A stretch of 64,000 nucleotides of DNA from NCBI GenBank assembly GCA_023627715.1, contig JAMAHW010000035.1, positions 124,001 through 188,000 on the forward strand, given 5' to 3'. Below the pieces are notes generated by a model. That model saw only the letters and a program-made list of their open reading frames with translations, searched no databases and was not told where the DNA came from. Shown in pieces: positions 1 through 10,263 of this stretch (within the stretch, counting starts at the first letter, position 1; the number at the start of each line of letters is the position of its first letter). The position numbers and the translations under genes are program-made. Source of the stretch: Periconia sp. R9002 (lineage: Eukaryota; Ascomycota; Dothideomycetes; Pleosporales; Periconiaceae).

Positions 1-975
1 TGAATCTAAGAAGTATGCCTCGCCATGTTTTTTTGAACGTTTGAAAACTCGTATGCTAAAGGGCACAAGATATTGGCGGCCGAACTTGGAGGATGCGGCG
101 AAGTACAGTTTTGTAGATGCTGCGGTGGCAGCAGGATATAGTGTGCTTTTCTACGATCGGATCGGTGTCGGTTCGTCTTCAAAGTAAGCAAACACGATGC
201 TATAGCCTCAAAAGTCTTGTACTCATTCATCCAAAAAAAAGGGTCGATGGTCTCAAAGACACTCAATTCCAAGTCCAAACGCAAGTCCTCGATGTCCTCA
301 CCAGCTACGCAAAACAGGCACTCAACGCGAACAAGGTAGCCTTGGTGGGCCACAGTTACGGCTCGTATATATCTGCCGCGTCTGCTAACCACACGGCCGT
401 CGACGCCGTCGTCTTGACCGGATTTAGCGGCATCTTTGACTACTTCAAACCCTTCGTTGCCGGCGCCGGGCTGCACGTTGCGAGGACCAAGGACCCTCAG
501 CGTTGGGGTCAACTAGACACTTCGTTCCTGACATCGGCGGATCTATACGCGGACACGTACATCTACTTCGAAGCGCCGTACTTCGAACACCGTGTCGCAC
601 AGTGGATGCATGACGAAGTAGGGGAACCGTTTTCGGCCGGCGAATTGCTAACGCTGCTCGCTGATTACAACAACTTTCACAACGTCGCGGCGCCGGTCTT
701 GATACTTCAGGGCCGATACGATGTTTCTGCTTGCGGTGGCGATTGTGTTGGAGTGCTAAAGATAGCCACGCTCCGGGAGAAAATCTTCCGGAACGCGAAG
801 GACATTCAAGTCGTCGATGATCTACCGGCAGCGTAAGTTATTGAATCTGGTGCTGTGCGTGTTTAGTGACTCGTTAGTTAACATGATCAACAACAGACAT
901 AATCTTAATCTACATGAGATCGCCCCTCGAGCATTTCAGGTCATTTTCGAGTTTTTGGGAGCGCAAGGGATTTGA
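1..975 (+). CDS. alpha/beta hydrolase, 3' part (5' end outside window)
   Basis: Three exons read in one protein: up to 183, 242-832 and 897-975, with introns 184-241 and 833-896 (both GT-AG). The first visible exon ends in a strand/turn typical of the fold (YSVLFYDRIGVGSSSK). Exon 2 carries the nucleophile elbow GHSYGS and the acid strand ILQGRYD. The catalytic histidine (HNLNLHE) lies only in the short last exon, so the Ser-Asp-His triad is complete once the second intron is removed. This indicates a functional esterase/lipase-type hydrolase. Substrate is unknown. The frame stays open to base 2, so the N-terminus lies further left. A 64-nt intron just before the histidine means an unspliced reading would wrongly look truncated at 836. 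The fold and triad are seen; the hydrolase role is inferred from the family. Confidence 0.85.
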
Positions 976-1838
976 TTGGATCGATGAATGGATTTGCTTG
1001 TTCGGGGTCTTAGAGTACTACATCTAGAATAGAAATCACATACAATATCAGTTTTCGAGAAGACCTGTAAATTTTCAAGAGATTCAAGATTTGGTACATA
1101 CATAACCTCGGACCGTGAAGCACAACTGTGCACCTAGGGAAGCCCCGTTGACTAAGCCGAGGAAACTCGGCAAGTGCAACTGCCGACCACGACCGCCTCA
1201 CGACAGAGGTTAGCTTCGCACTCCTCGTCGCACGGCAGTTCTGAATTCCGCTAAAAGGATGGACGTTTCAATTTCCACCTGTGGTGCTACCGAATCTATG
1301 GAATCATGGGCCGTGGAAGCGTGGCCATGTAATCTTGCTGATAACCAACATGTTGCTGCTTTCATTTACAGGAACCAGGAAAACGGTGATGAGCGGAGAC
1401 CGGGGCCGCCTGCTCTCGTATATGAGATGGGTTGCGATATCAAAAAAAGTCATCTTCAACAATGGGGGTGGAAGCGTGGGATGGTAAGAGGCTCGACGGG
1501 CCAGCTTTCGTCACGGACCCCGCCCCCGCGAACAAGTAGTTTACCGCCAAGCACGGGGACGCACCCCTGCCAGCGATTATCCCCGGCCACTATCACTGAT
1601 TTTCAACTGCCGACTTGCATCATAACCTGGCATGGCATGGCCTGGAGCCAACAGCCGCCATGCCAGATCCCGTGCCTTTGGAGATGACGACCATGATAGT
1701 CACGGCAATCAATGCTGTGGGCGGTACCCGGCTGGACCCTTTGCAATTCATATACAATGGCGGTACCGACCCCCAATCCTTCACGTTTTTATTATCATCG
1801 ATTTCTTGCCTTTTCAACACGCAAGTTCTCAAGCCACA
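976..1838. other. intergenic, P450 upstream region
   Basis: About 860 bases between the hydrolase stop and the P450 start. Short open frames occur on both strands but none has a domain, a good start context or splice-supported extension. It should hold the hydrolase terminator and the P450 promoter; I see no specific site worth naming. Confidence 0.6.
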
Positions 1839-3570
1839 ATGCTTCTCAACGAAGTGCTACCCGTGCTGGTGCAGTACTGGCCGCTGGTTCTCGTATCCGT
1901 CACTATCGGCTGGTTCTTGAACAACAAGTTCTGGAAAGGACTCAACAAGTACCCGGGACCGTGGCTGGCAGGGTACACGAATTGGTGGAGGTTCTGGGAT
2001 GTATGGGGGAGACAGCACGAATGGACCGTTATCAAGCTGCATAGGGAGCATGGCGATATTGTACGGCTGGGGCCCAATGTCTTGTCCTTTGCGGACCCGC
2101 GGGCGATCAAGATCATTTATGGCTTGAACAAGGGAATGGTCAAGGTTGGTAGCCAATGATTGATTGTCAAGCGAGTACTGATTGTTGTTTCTTCCCAGTC
2201 TGACTTCTACCCTGTTCAAAATGCTGTCGCCAAAGGCCGTCGCCTACAATCTCTCTTCTCCACGGTCGATGAGGACTACCATGCGAAGTACCGCCGTTGT
2301 GTGAACAGCGCTTTTGCCATGAGTTCTCTGGTGAACTATGAACCCCTTGTTAGCTCAACCATGAGTGTCTTCCTCGATAAGACACAGGAGTTGTATGCCA
2401 GTACTGGAACCAGCTGCAACTTCAGCCAGTGGCTGCAATACTTTGCCTTCGACGTTATTGGGGACCTAACCTGGAGCAAGCGCTTGGGATTCGTTGAGGA
2501 GAACAGGGACGTGGACGGCATTGTAGCGTTTCTGCAAAAATTCTTGAGCTACGCAGGACCGGTGAGTGGGGGCAAACGTCATGGCATTTTCCAGTACTGA
2601 CAAGCATAAAGATTGGTCAGATGCCTGTACTGGACCTTCTTCTGGAGAAAAATCCCATTCGTCTCTTTGCACAGCGTATTGGTCTCAGCAACACCGTCTT
2701 CCCAGTCACGCTATTCGCTCAAAGCCGCTCCAACGAGCGTGCAGGTCAGATACACAAGATCAAGACCTATGGTCTCCAAGAAGAGGGTAATACCCGCGGC
2801 GTTGATCTGCTTTCCAAATTCGCACAGGCGGCATACGATCACCCAGAGTTTATGGATGACACCCGAATTCTGACTTCGTGTACCTCTATGGTGTTTGCCG
2901 GGTCTGAAACCACCGCCATTTCGCTCTCCAGTGTATTCTACTTTGTAGTGAGACATCCACGAGTCTACGCCAAGCTGATGCAAGAACTGGACGATGCTGT
3001 CGCGAACGGTACTGTTGAATCCAGGCCCGACAAGACCGTCTCGTGGGCCGAGTCCCAGAAGCTCCCGTACCTGGATGCTGTGATACAAGAATCATTCCGG
3101 ATGCACCCCGCTCCTGGGTTGATGCTAGAGCGCATTGTTCCCCCGCAAGGTATGGACATACTCGGAACCTTCGTCCCGGGAGGTACAATCGTGGGATGCA
3201 ACGCCTGGGTCCTTCACCGCCGCCCCGAAGTCTTCGGGTCCGATGTCGATGACTTCCGACCCGAGCGATGGATCGAAGCCAGCCCCGAGCAGCTCCGCAT
3301 GATGAAGGCTACCATGTTCCAATTCGGCGCTGGTGCGAGGACGTGCATTGGGAAGAACGTGAGCTTGCTGGAGGTTTACAAGCTGGTGCCGAGCTTCCTC
3401 AGGCGGTTCGAGGTGAGTCACTTCATTTTCAAAAATCACAGGTAGATTTTAAGACTGACTGGCTGGGTTAGATTGAACTCGAGCACCCTGGCGCGAAATG
3501 GAAGACTCACAATGCGTGGTTCGTGCGACAGACGGACTTTAATACCAGATTCAGGCCGCGGGATGGTTAG
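1839..3570 (+). CDS. cytochrome P450, pisatin demethylase (CYP57)-like
   Basis: Four exons: 1839-2144, 2199-2561, 2612-3412 and 3472-3570, giving 522 residues, normal for a microsomal fungal P450. The ATG opens an N-terminal membrane anchor (VLVQYWPLVLVSVTIGWFL) followed by the proline hinge KYPGPW. The I-helix oxygen-activation motif is AGSETT, the K-helix ExxR is ESFR, the PERF-like motif is FRPERW, and the heme-thiolate loop is FQFGAGARTCIG. All residues needed for catalysis are present. The overall pattern (KYPGPWLAGYTNWWRFW, and a tail in HPGAKWKTHNAWFVRQTDF) resembles the pisatin demethylase/benzoate hydroxylase-like group of ascomycete P450s, which detoxify aromatics or act in secondary metabolism. 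The substrate cannot be read from sequence. The neighbouring hydrolase gives no clear pathway. Confidence 0.93.
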
Positions 3571-4649
3571 TTAGTTAGCTGAATAGGTGAACGACTGATC
3601 CGCAGGATGATGATGAGACAATGAGATGACGGCCTAGGTACGATTGAAGATATGCGAGTATATACCATAGCGTAGTAATATAGTTCTATCTTTGTTCACT
3701 TCCTCAAGTTCCGTAGATTCAGCCAGGCAGAATCCTATATGTGAAGTGAAACACGCAAACCTACAGTATCGATGATAAACAATACATACGCACCCTCATA
3801 ACTACCTTTCTCCGCGTCTATCCGTCAACACCCACCCACCTTACACCATCCACCACCCATCCATCATCATCATTTCCCACTTATCGCTGACTCAAAACGC
3901 CATACACGCTGCACACGCCCTCTCACTCTTCGCAATCAACAAACCAAGGTAGTAGTTTGCCGTTAGTTTTAAGGTTTCGTTACTCAAACCCACCAACCAA
4001 TCACGCTTTCTTTGAATCTATGTCATCATTTTCGGTAACTAGCTGACCCCACCTTTTTTTCTTCCCCCCTACGTTACTGACTGAGAGGATGGATGGATGG
4101 ACCTACTTATTTGGGTAGGTATGGATGTATGTACGTAGGTAGGTAGTTCGTTGGTGAATCTTACATCTATTCGTCTATGGACTGACAGCAGGCCCCCAAA
4201 ATGCCCCCCCCCCGCATTATTTTCTTGTAATACTGAGAGGAGGGAGTATTGTTGCTCACTTCAAGTACCCGTGCTTAATTTACCTCGTTGAGTCACATAC
4301 ATACCTACCTCCCAACCTACATACCTCTGCTTTTATACATATATAAAAGGCCTTCGTTCATCTCCCTTCCTCTCTCTACCCATTCTCCATCCCTCCTGGA
4401 GACCTATCTCACAATCACCAACTCCCGACCTCCTTACTCGACACTCACACACCTCACTCCCTCTGTCTTCCACACACAGCATTCCTTTAATCCCAAAACC
4501 TACTCCCATACATACCCACCTGCCTACATACCCAACCATCTCTCTCCCCTTCCCCCCCAAGAAATACTCCACCAGAGACGAGAGATACCAAAACTCCGCA
4601 AAAAAAGAAAACAAGAAGGAACAGAAAAAGAAAGAAAGAAGGAATCAAG
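3571..4649. other. intergenic, low-complexity leader region
   Basis: About 1.1 kb with simple-sequence character: GGAT/GTAG tetranucleotide runs near 4088-4145, a C-run near 4204, CT-rich sequence 4350-4560, and a purine-rich stretch 4595-4649 directly before the next ATG. A long frame here (4288-4677) is only a translation of the low-complexity leader. No gene is supported. Confidence 0.6.
4340..4349 (+). promoter_or_regulatory. possible TATA box of the FMN-binding protein gene
   Basis: TATATAAAAG matches the TATA consensus and lies about 310 bases upstream of the ATG at 4650, followed by a CT-rich tract and a purine-rich leader. Such CT-rich tracts often mark fungal transcription starts. 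This is a motif match only. Confidence 0.4.
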
Positions 4650-5645
4650 ATGTCGAACGAGTACCCCAAAACAGTAGCGACCAAGTTGGGTAGGCTTGCG
4701 AAGAGAGGTATGTGTATATAGGTATTTGTGCCTCAAACAAAGTAATTCACGAATTCGAAAACGAAATACATGTACATACACACATCCATCCATCCACGCC
4801 TCCTACCCACCCTCCCACCATCCATTCCCCGTCCCACCACTCGTCCCTCCATAAGACACTAACCCAAACGTGAACACTTCCCAGGAACATACGACTTCGC
4901 AACAATCCACTCGATCCTCAACACCAGCCCGATCCTGCACATCTCCTTCGTAGACCCCGCACACCCATTCCCCGTGGTCCTTCCCATGCTGGGTTGTACG
5001 GGGGATTTCAAAGCCGGATCATCGTCTTCCTCCTCCTCCTCTGATGAAGCTACCACAGCGCAAGACGTGTACTTACACGGGTACGTGAGCGGCCGCGTGT
5101 TTAAAAGCGCGGCTGTCGAGGACGGAGGAGATGAAGGGGAAGAACAAGGCCTCCCCATCACGATCGCAGCCTCGCTGATAGACGGACTCGTGCTGGCCCT
5201 AGCTCCATTCCACAACTCGTGCAACTACCGCAGCGCCGTGGTGTATGGACACGCAGTGCGCGTGACGGATCCCGAGGAGCGTCTGTACGCGCTGCGCCGC
5301 ATCACGGATAGCTTGCTGCCGGGTCGGTGGGATGCGTCGCGGAGCGAGCCGACGGCCGCGGAGCTGAACAGCACGGCGGTGTTGAGGGTTAGGATTCAGA
5401 GCGCGAGCGCGAAGGTGAGGACGGGGGGCCCGGCGGATGATAGGAAGGATTTGCAGGATAAGGCGTTGAGGGAGGGGACGTGGACGGGGGTTGTGCCGGT
5501 TTGGTTGCAGTGGGGGGAGGCGACGGAGGGGAGGGAAAATGGGTGTGTGGGGGAGGAGAGGGAGAAGGAGATTGAGAGGTGGAGGGTGAAGGAGAATGCG
5601 AAGGCGAGGGAGTACGCGTACGGTGCTGTTGAGAAGGAGGGGTGA
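4650..5645 (+). CDS. FMN-binding split-barrel protein (pyridoxamine 5'-phosphate oxidase-related)
   Basis: Two exons, 4650-4707 and 4885-5645, with a 177-nt intron, give 272 residues. The start MSNEYPKT is preceded by a purine-rich leader. The body follows the Pyridox_ox_2-type flavin-nucleotide-binding family: an early strand (ILHISFVDPAHPFPVVLPMLG), a central SLIDGLVLALAPFHNSCNYRS region, an RSAVVYGHAVRV strand, an ALRRITDSLLPGRW helix, and the late SASAKVRTGGPADD motif. Members bind FMN in a dimeric split barrel; most fungal ones have no assigned substrate. A serine/acidic loop (residues about 58-68) interrupts the first sheet, as in other fungal homologues. The C-terminal 40 residues are Glu/Arg-rich and probably a flexible helix. 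Membership is well supported; enzyme activity is unknown. Confidence 0.85.
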
Positions 5646-5869
5646 AAGGGATGGGTTGGTTTTGTGGGGATATCGAGAGTTATTTTCATATCATGTCTAA
5701 TGATTTTTCCCGGTGCACCCAGTGTTCAAAGGTAAGATGAGGCAGCGGAGAGATCACTGGAGGACCAAAGAACACACTAAAGGGGTCGTTTATTCATACA
5801 ATCGTATTTGGTATCTATGACAATCGAAACATTTTTACGTGTCTAAGATCAGAGCGAAGATCCGCATGT

Positions 5870-7913
5870 TTACAAGAAGACCTCGAGATTGATCTCAACC
5901 GTGCTCACGGGATATCTAATATAAGGTTAGTCATCTGAACCGAGTATAGTTGATGCTGGATTTGGCTTACGGTAGCTCGAACTTCTGCAGCACAGACGGG
6001 TGCAGAATACCAAAGACACCAATTGTGTGATGCTTGCCGTCAATGTTAAGTTTGATAGCAGCGGAGTGACCGTGGAGGAAGGTTGGGTCTGATAACTCTG
6101 TTAGCTGGGTTCCTCCTAACGTTGCATTCAACTCACCTTCGACCTCCTCGATCCAGTAGCCATTGAGCTGGGGATTCTTTAAGCCGTCCTCGCGTGTGAT
6201 GAAGGCCGACTTAAGCATCAACATCAGTCTGTCTAGCAGCCCGTGGACTTGTTCGAAGCCACTAGTTTTGCCCATGATGGCTGCTGCAAAGTGCCTCTCG
6301 TTCCTGGTTTTCCTCTCTTGGGACAAATCAATGAAGCCGACATCGCTGACCTCAAAAATCTTCATGGGTACCGCGTGGTGCTTGTTCGAATTGATGGTCT
6401 TGAGGAGTCCAGGCAAAAGAGATGTTCGCACAATTTGGTATTCCGCTGTCTTGGGGTTTGCAAGTTTGATAGCGGTTTTTCCATCATCTTTACGGTTGAG
6501 CCACGCGAAGTTCTCTTCGTGTGAGCATAGAATGAGAGGCATGACTTCTGTCCAGCCTGCCGCTGCTGATTCGAGCCGTACAATGTCACCCACTTTATTG
6601 ATTGGTAGCGGCGCAGAAACTGCCGCTGATTTGTTGGGATAATATCGTGGGAGTTTATTGAAGCCGTAGGCGATCGCGTAGTCTTCCATAACGTCTGCTT
6701 GGTGAAGAACGTCCGCTCGCGTAATTGGTACCGCAACGTCTAGCAGATTGCTATCCCCTTGGGAGGGTTTTGCGCTGTAACCCATCTTCGCTAAGAGCTT
6801 GGAAATCTCCTCTGGTGCAAGATCTAGCCCAGTCACCTGGTTTAAGTAGTCGATCTCGACCTGCATCTCACGTGGAGTGAGATCCGGCGCTTCTCTCGAT
6901 TCGTTGTTATGAGGCGAAATGATCTTGAGTGGCTCTATTGACTCTGCGTACCCCGCGAACATGGCAACCAGTATATGATTCACAATCTCAACCTTGGTCT
7001 TGTCCAGAGCGGTTATCTCAATAAGAACGTTCTTCGTATCAAGTGTGATCTTGCTGTGATTTCCGTTGATGATTGGAGGAAGGGAGAGTACGGTGCGGTT
7101 TGAGTCATAGATCACTGGGTAAACGGGCGAATCGCGAATGATATGGAGGTAACGACCTAGATGCTTGTCTTTCTACACGCCATCAGCAATGTCTGGGGAT
7201 CAGATCAGAGGTGGCCGGTGACTCACGTCATAAAACTCCATCAATTGCTTGCCGTTCATTTCTTTGGTTTGGTTCAAAGGAATGAACTTTATGTCCTCCG
7301 GAGGAAGCGCCTCGTACGTGAAAGGGCCTTTGATTGCTATGCATAATCAGCCTTGTTCTTGTATACCCTCTTCCAATCTAACGTACTGTCTAGATCGTGC
7401 GTCCCTATCGATACAAGAGTGCGTTGGCGCGCCAGATTCTGGTGAAGCTTGTCCTGCAAAGCAATGAAGGAATCGTATCTCTCTTGGGTGAATTTGATGT
7501 TCCGTAGTACGACGCCAGAGCATAATGGTCGAATTTTGGTCGTCTGTAATCTGTCAGATATCATGCATCCTATTACAACCCTGGGTTCTGCAGCATACCT
7601 CCTCCTTGATTGTGAGCGTCTCTAGCTCACCCGACTTTGGCGGAGAAAGTGTCCATTTCGGCAGTTGTTGTTTCTCGAGGAAGACCCTCAAATTCAGCGC
7701 AATACCCTCGAAACATAGCATGTCATATCTATTCGCAGGGATTTCAATCTTTAGTTGCGCCGGCTGTGCTTGATCTTCAGGCTTGCTGCTCTGGCTTGTG
7801 TCTTCGTCCAACTCGATTCCAAACTCGAAGCACAGCTCGTCGAATTCTTCAGTTGTATACTCCCTCCCCAGCTCCTTGAAAAGGGCAGCTTTGTCTACGG
7901 ATATGGTAGGCAT
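5870..7913 (-). CDS. FRS1: cytosolic phenylalanyl-tRNA synthetase, beta subunit
   Basis: Six exons on the minus strand: 7913-7599, 7543-7387, 7336-7227, 7172-6137, 6088-5971 and 5915-5870, giving 593 residues, the normal eukaryotic beta-subunit length. The start MPTISVDK has a good context (CAACATG). Visible parts are the N-terminal domain with [11 protein letters not shown] and [13 protein letters not shown], the central B3/B4 region ([31 protein letters not shown]), the B5 domain with [17 protein letters not shown] and YGFNKLP, and the catalytic-like module ([33 protein letters not shown]). It pairs with the alpha subunit to charge cytosolic tRNA-Phe. The intron 6089-6136 is 48 nt with no in-frame stop, so it can be missed; removing it restores the family-like EEVEDPTF. 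The last exon is only 46 nt. Confidence 0.96.
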
Positions 7914-8647
7914 GTTGCGCCGACTCAGTCACCAAACGTGGAGGTGTGAGGGGTTCTCGATGCGACGTGGCGGGGTAAAATTGGGAGATGGACGCGGAGT
8001 CCTGTGGTGGGCAAAGGTTTTCAAGAAAGAATCAAACGGGAGGAAACGACTGCCTTCGAAGCTCCAATTGATTGAACAAGCTGCTGTACAGTCACACGAA
8101 GGCTTGCGGGCAGGGCCTCTTTCTGACTCAATTCCGAGAAATCGAGACGGCGGAACAACGACCGGCCCGAGGCAAACAGGCTAATCCAAACGCAGCCTAG
8201 GCCCAATCCGAATGCCCCTCCATGCCTTTGACGTAGGTACGTACCTCTGAATGTGAAGTTGGTTGCCTATGGTATCATTTGATTGACAAAACACGGTTTC
8301 CCATGCCTCGACATTATGCTTCCTTTCCGTCGCGCACTTGTTCCAACGCCTACCAATGCTAAATCATCGTGGACATCATTCCCACCCTTCTCGATACTTC
8401 TGCGACGCATGTGCCCTATGCCCCTAAGCAAACCATTAGATCATGTCAAACTCCATGCCGTAATTTCCCATGCATGCTGATAACGATGCCTTTCCTCCAT
8501 GTATTCGCTAAATGAAGCCCAAAACGGTACCGTCTTCCCGTAGTCTATGTCCAGCACATGACCCCTTGGGTAGGATTGGAAAAAGATAAAACACATTACT
8601 GCATAGAACAGTCGCTCGTTGAATCGAAGGATCTCGAGAATCAAGAT
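7914..8647. other. intergenic, FRS1 promoter and MAPKK 3' region
   Basis: About 730 bases between the FRS1 start and the MAPKK stop, both on the minus strand. It must carry the FRS1 promoter and the MAPKK terminator. Open frames here have no recognisable domain. Confidence 0.6.
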
Positions 8648-10263
8648 TTAATCTTTCCAGTCCCACACTTGCTTGAGAAAGTGGCCCATGTTGACCTTTT
8701 TGGTTTTCATTTCAATCATCCAGGGGTGCTCGATCATGCGCCAGGGAGTGGCTCTGCGAGGCGGCTCTTTTTCAAGGCTGCTCAGGGGTTAGCTACCAGT
8801 AAAAATACTCGTCAAACGCACGGGGCAAACATACCAGCACTCAATGAAGTACTTGAAGTTTTCTGACCACCGAATGCCATTCTCTGGCTCATCTTTCAAC
8901 CTCGGAATTTGTTGTCGAACGATGTAGGTCAGGAGGTCAATGAGACCGGCACGAGGGTTCATTTCTGTACCATCCGCCGGGAAGGGAAAGCGATGTTGCG
9001 CGACTTCCAGGAGCGTCACACCCAAGCTCCAAACATCACTAGTAATGGTATAGCTCTGTCCAGTGATGCGCTCGGGTGCCATGTAGTAAGACGTTCCGAT
9101 GAAGGTGTTGGCATCTCCCTTGGTCCCGAACTCGCCCGAAACACCGAAATCGCATAGCTTGACCTGTCCGTTTCGGCAAAGCAGGATATTGCTGGGCTTG
9201 ATGTCGCGATGAATAATGCGGTGAGAGTGGAGATAGGTAAGGCCGTTGAGGACCCCCTCTGCCACTTTGCCGAGTACTTTCTCTCCGGTTCGGCCGCCTA
9301 GTTTCTTGACTTCGCGGTAGACCGAATCTAGAGAGCCACCTTCGCAAAACTCCATGGCAATGCTGATGGTGCCGGTGCTGTCGTCCATGAAAGCACCGTA
9401 ATAGCAACAGATGTGGTCGCTGGCACAGTTCTTGTTGAAGGACAGCTCGCGCACAATCTGCTTTTTGACATCCGGATCCGGATTTGTCGTGATAATCTAC
9501 ACCTAGATGTTAGCAAAGAATTCATCTCGTCTTGCGAGGCAGAATCAGTCACCTTCAACGCGAAAACTGTTTTTCCGCCTTTCAAGATACATTTCGTCAC
9601 AGCACCTCCTGCACCCTCGCCCAAACTTCCTTTTTCCTCAATCATGCCTTTTGCGGACGCCGCTTTCCAGCCGGCATCGTCCAAATCTTCCACGTCCAGT
9701 GGAGCGCCCTTTTTCTCCGCCATCGCCTCTAGATCGGGCAGTGGCTGACTGCTATTATCCCTCTCCATGGACGGGGCACTCTCACTACCGCCTTGTGATA
9801 TCGCAGATATGGGATCTGAGCCTTGGTGGGGTCTCTGAAGACCTGGAAATCCCAGCGCAGCCTGGTATGATGACGCCGAGCCATTCGCTTGAACTTCTCC
9901 AAAGCTACCCGATCTTGAATGTGCACTCGCATCGCTCGAGCCACTGGCCGATAACCCTGTTCCAATCTGTAGTGGAGGTAACGCTCTGGGGTGAGGCCGG
10001 CCTTCGTGGGGGGTATGGCTGGTCCCCATGGGCGTTGCTAAACGCAACTGGGGCGTGGGACGTCCCAGGGAGGGTACGTCGCTTGCTCCATTAACGACTG
10101 GTCTCGCATGAGGAGAAGGGGGTATAGATAAGCCGAGGCGAGGGGTACGAGCACCACTTTGGGAGCGGGCGCCTGGGATCGGCGGGCGAAGGAGGGGGGC
10201 GGGAGAGGACATTTGAGATTGAGGGGCCGACGTGGGCGCGTCAGGAAATGCGACGGGCTGCAT
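8648..10263 (-). CDS. MKK1: MAP kinase kinase of the cell-wall-integrity pathway (Mkk1/2, MkkA type)
   Basis: Three exons: 10263-9553, 9496-8835 and 8777-8648, encoding 500 residues. The first 200 residues are a Ser/Pro-rich regulatory extension. The kinase domain has a glycine loop ([11 protein letters not shown], near residue 216), the VFALK lysine exactly at the end of exon 1 (237), HRDIKPSN (near 333), DFGVSG (near 353), [13 protein letters not shown] and the strongly Mkk-like [15 protein letters not shown]. Exon 3 supplies the C-lobe end ([15 protein letters not shown]). In yeast and moulds this kinase links Bck1 to Slt2/MpkA. In the activation loop the first position of the usual SxAxS/T pair is Gly (GDANTFIGT), with threonines nearby. 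Filamentous Mkk1 proteins read this way as I recall, so it is probably a lineage trait. It is preceded by an unusually long gene-free spacer. Confidence 0.95.

Noticed and set aside
1..3570. Hydrolase next to P450 as the edge of a secondary-metabolite cluster
   Set aside because: The genes further right are an FMN-binding protein, a tRNA synthetase and a MAPKK; no synthase, transporter or regulator accompanies the pair inside the window. What lies to the left is not visible.
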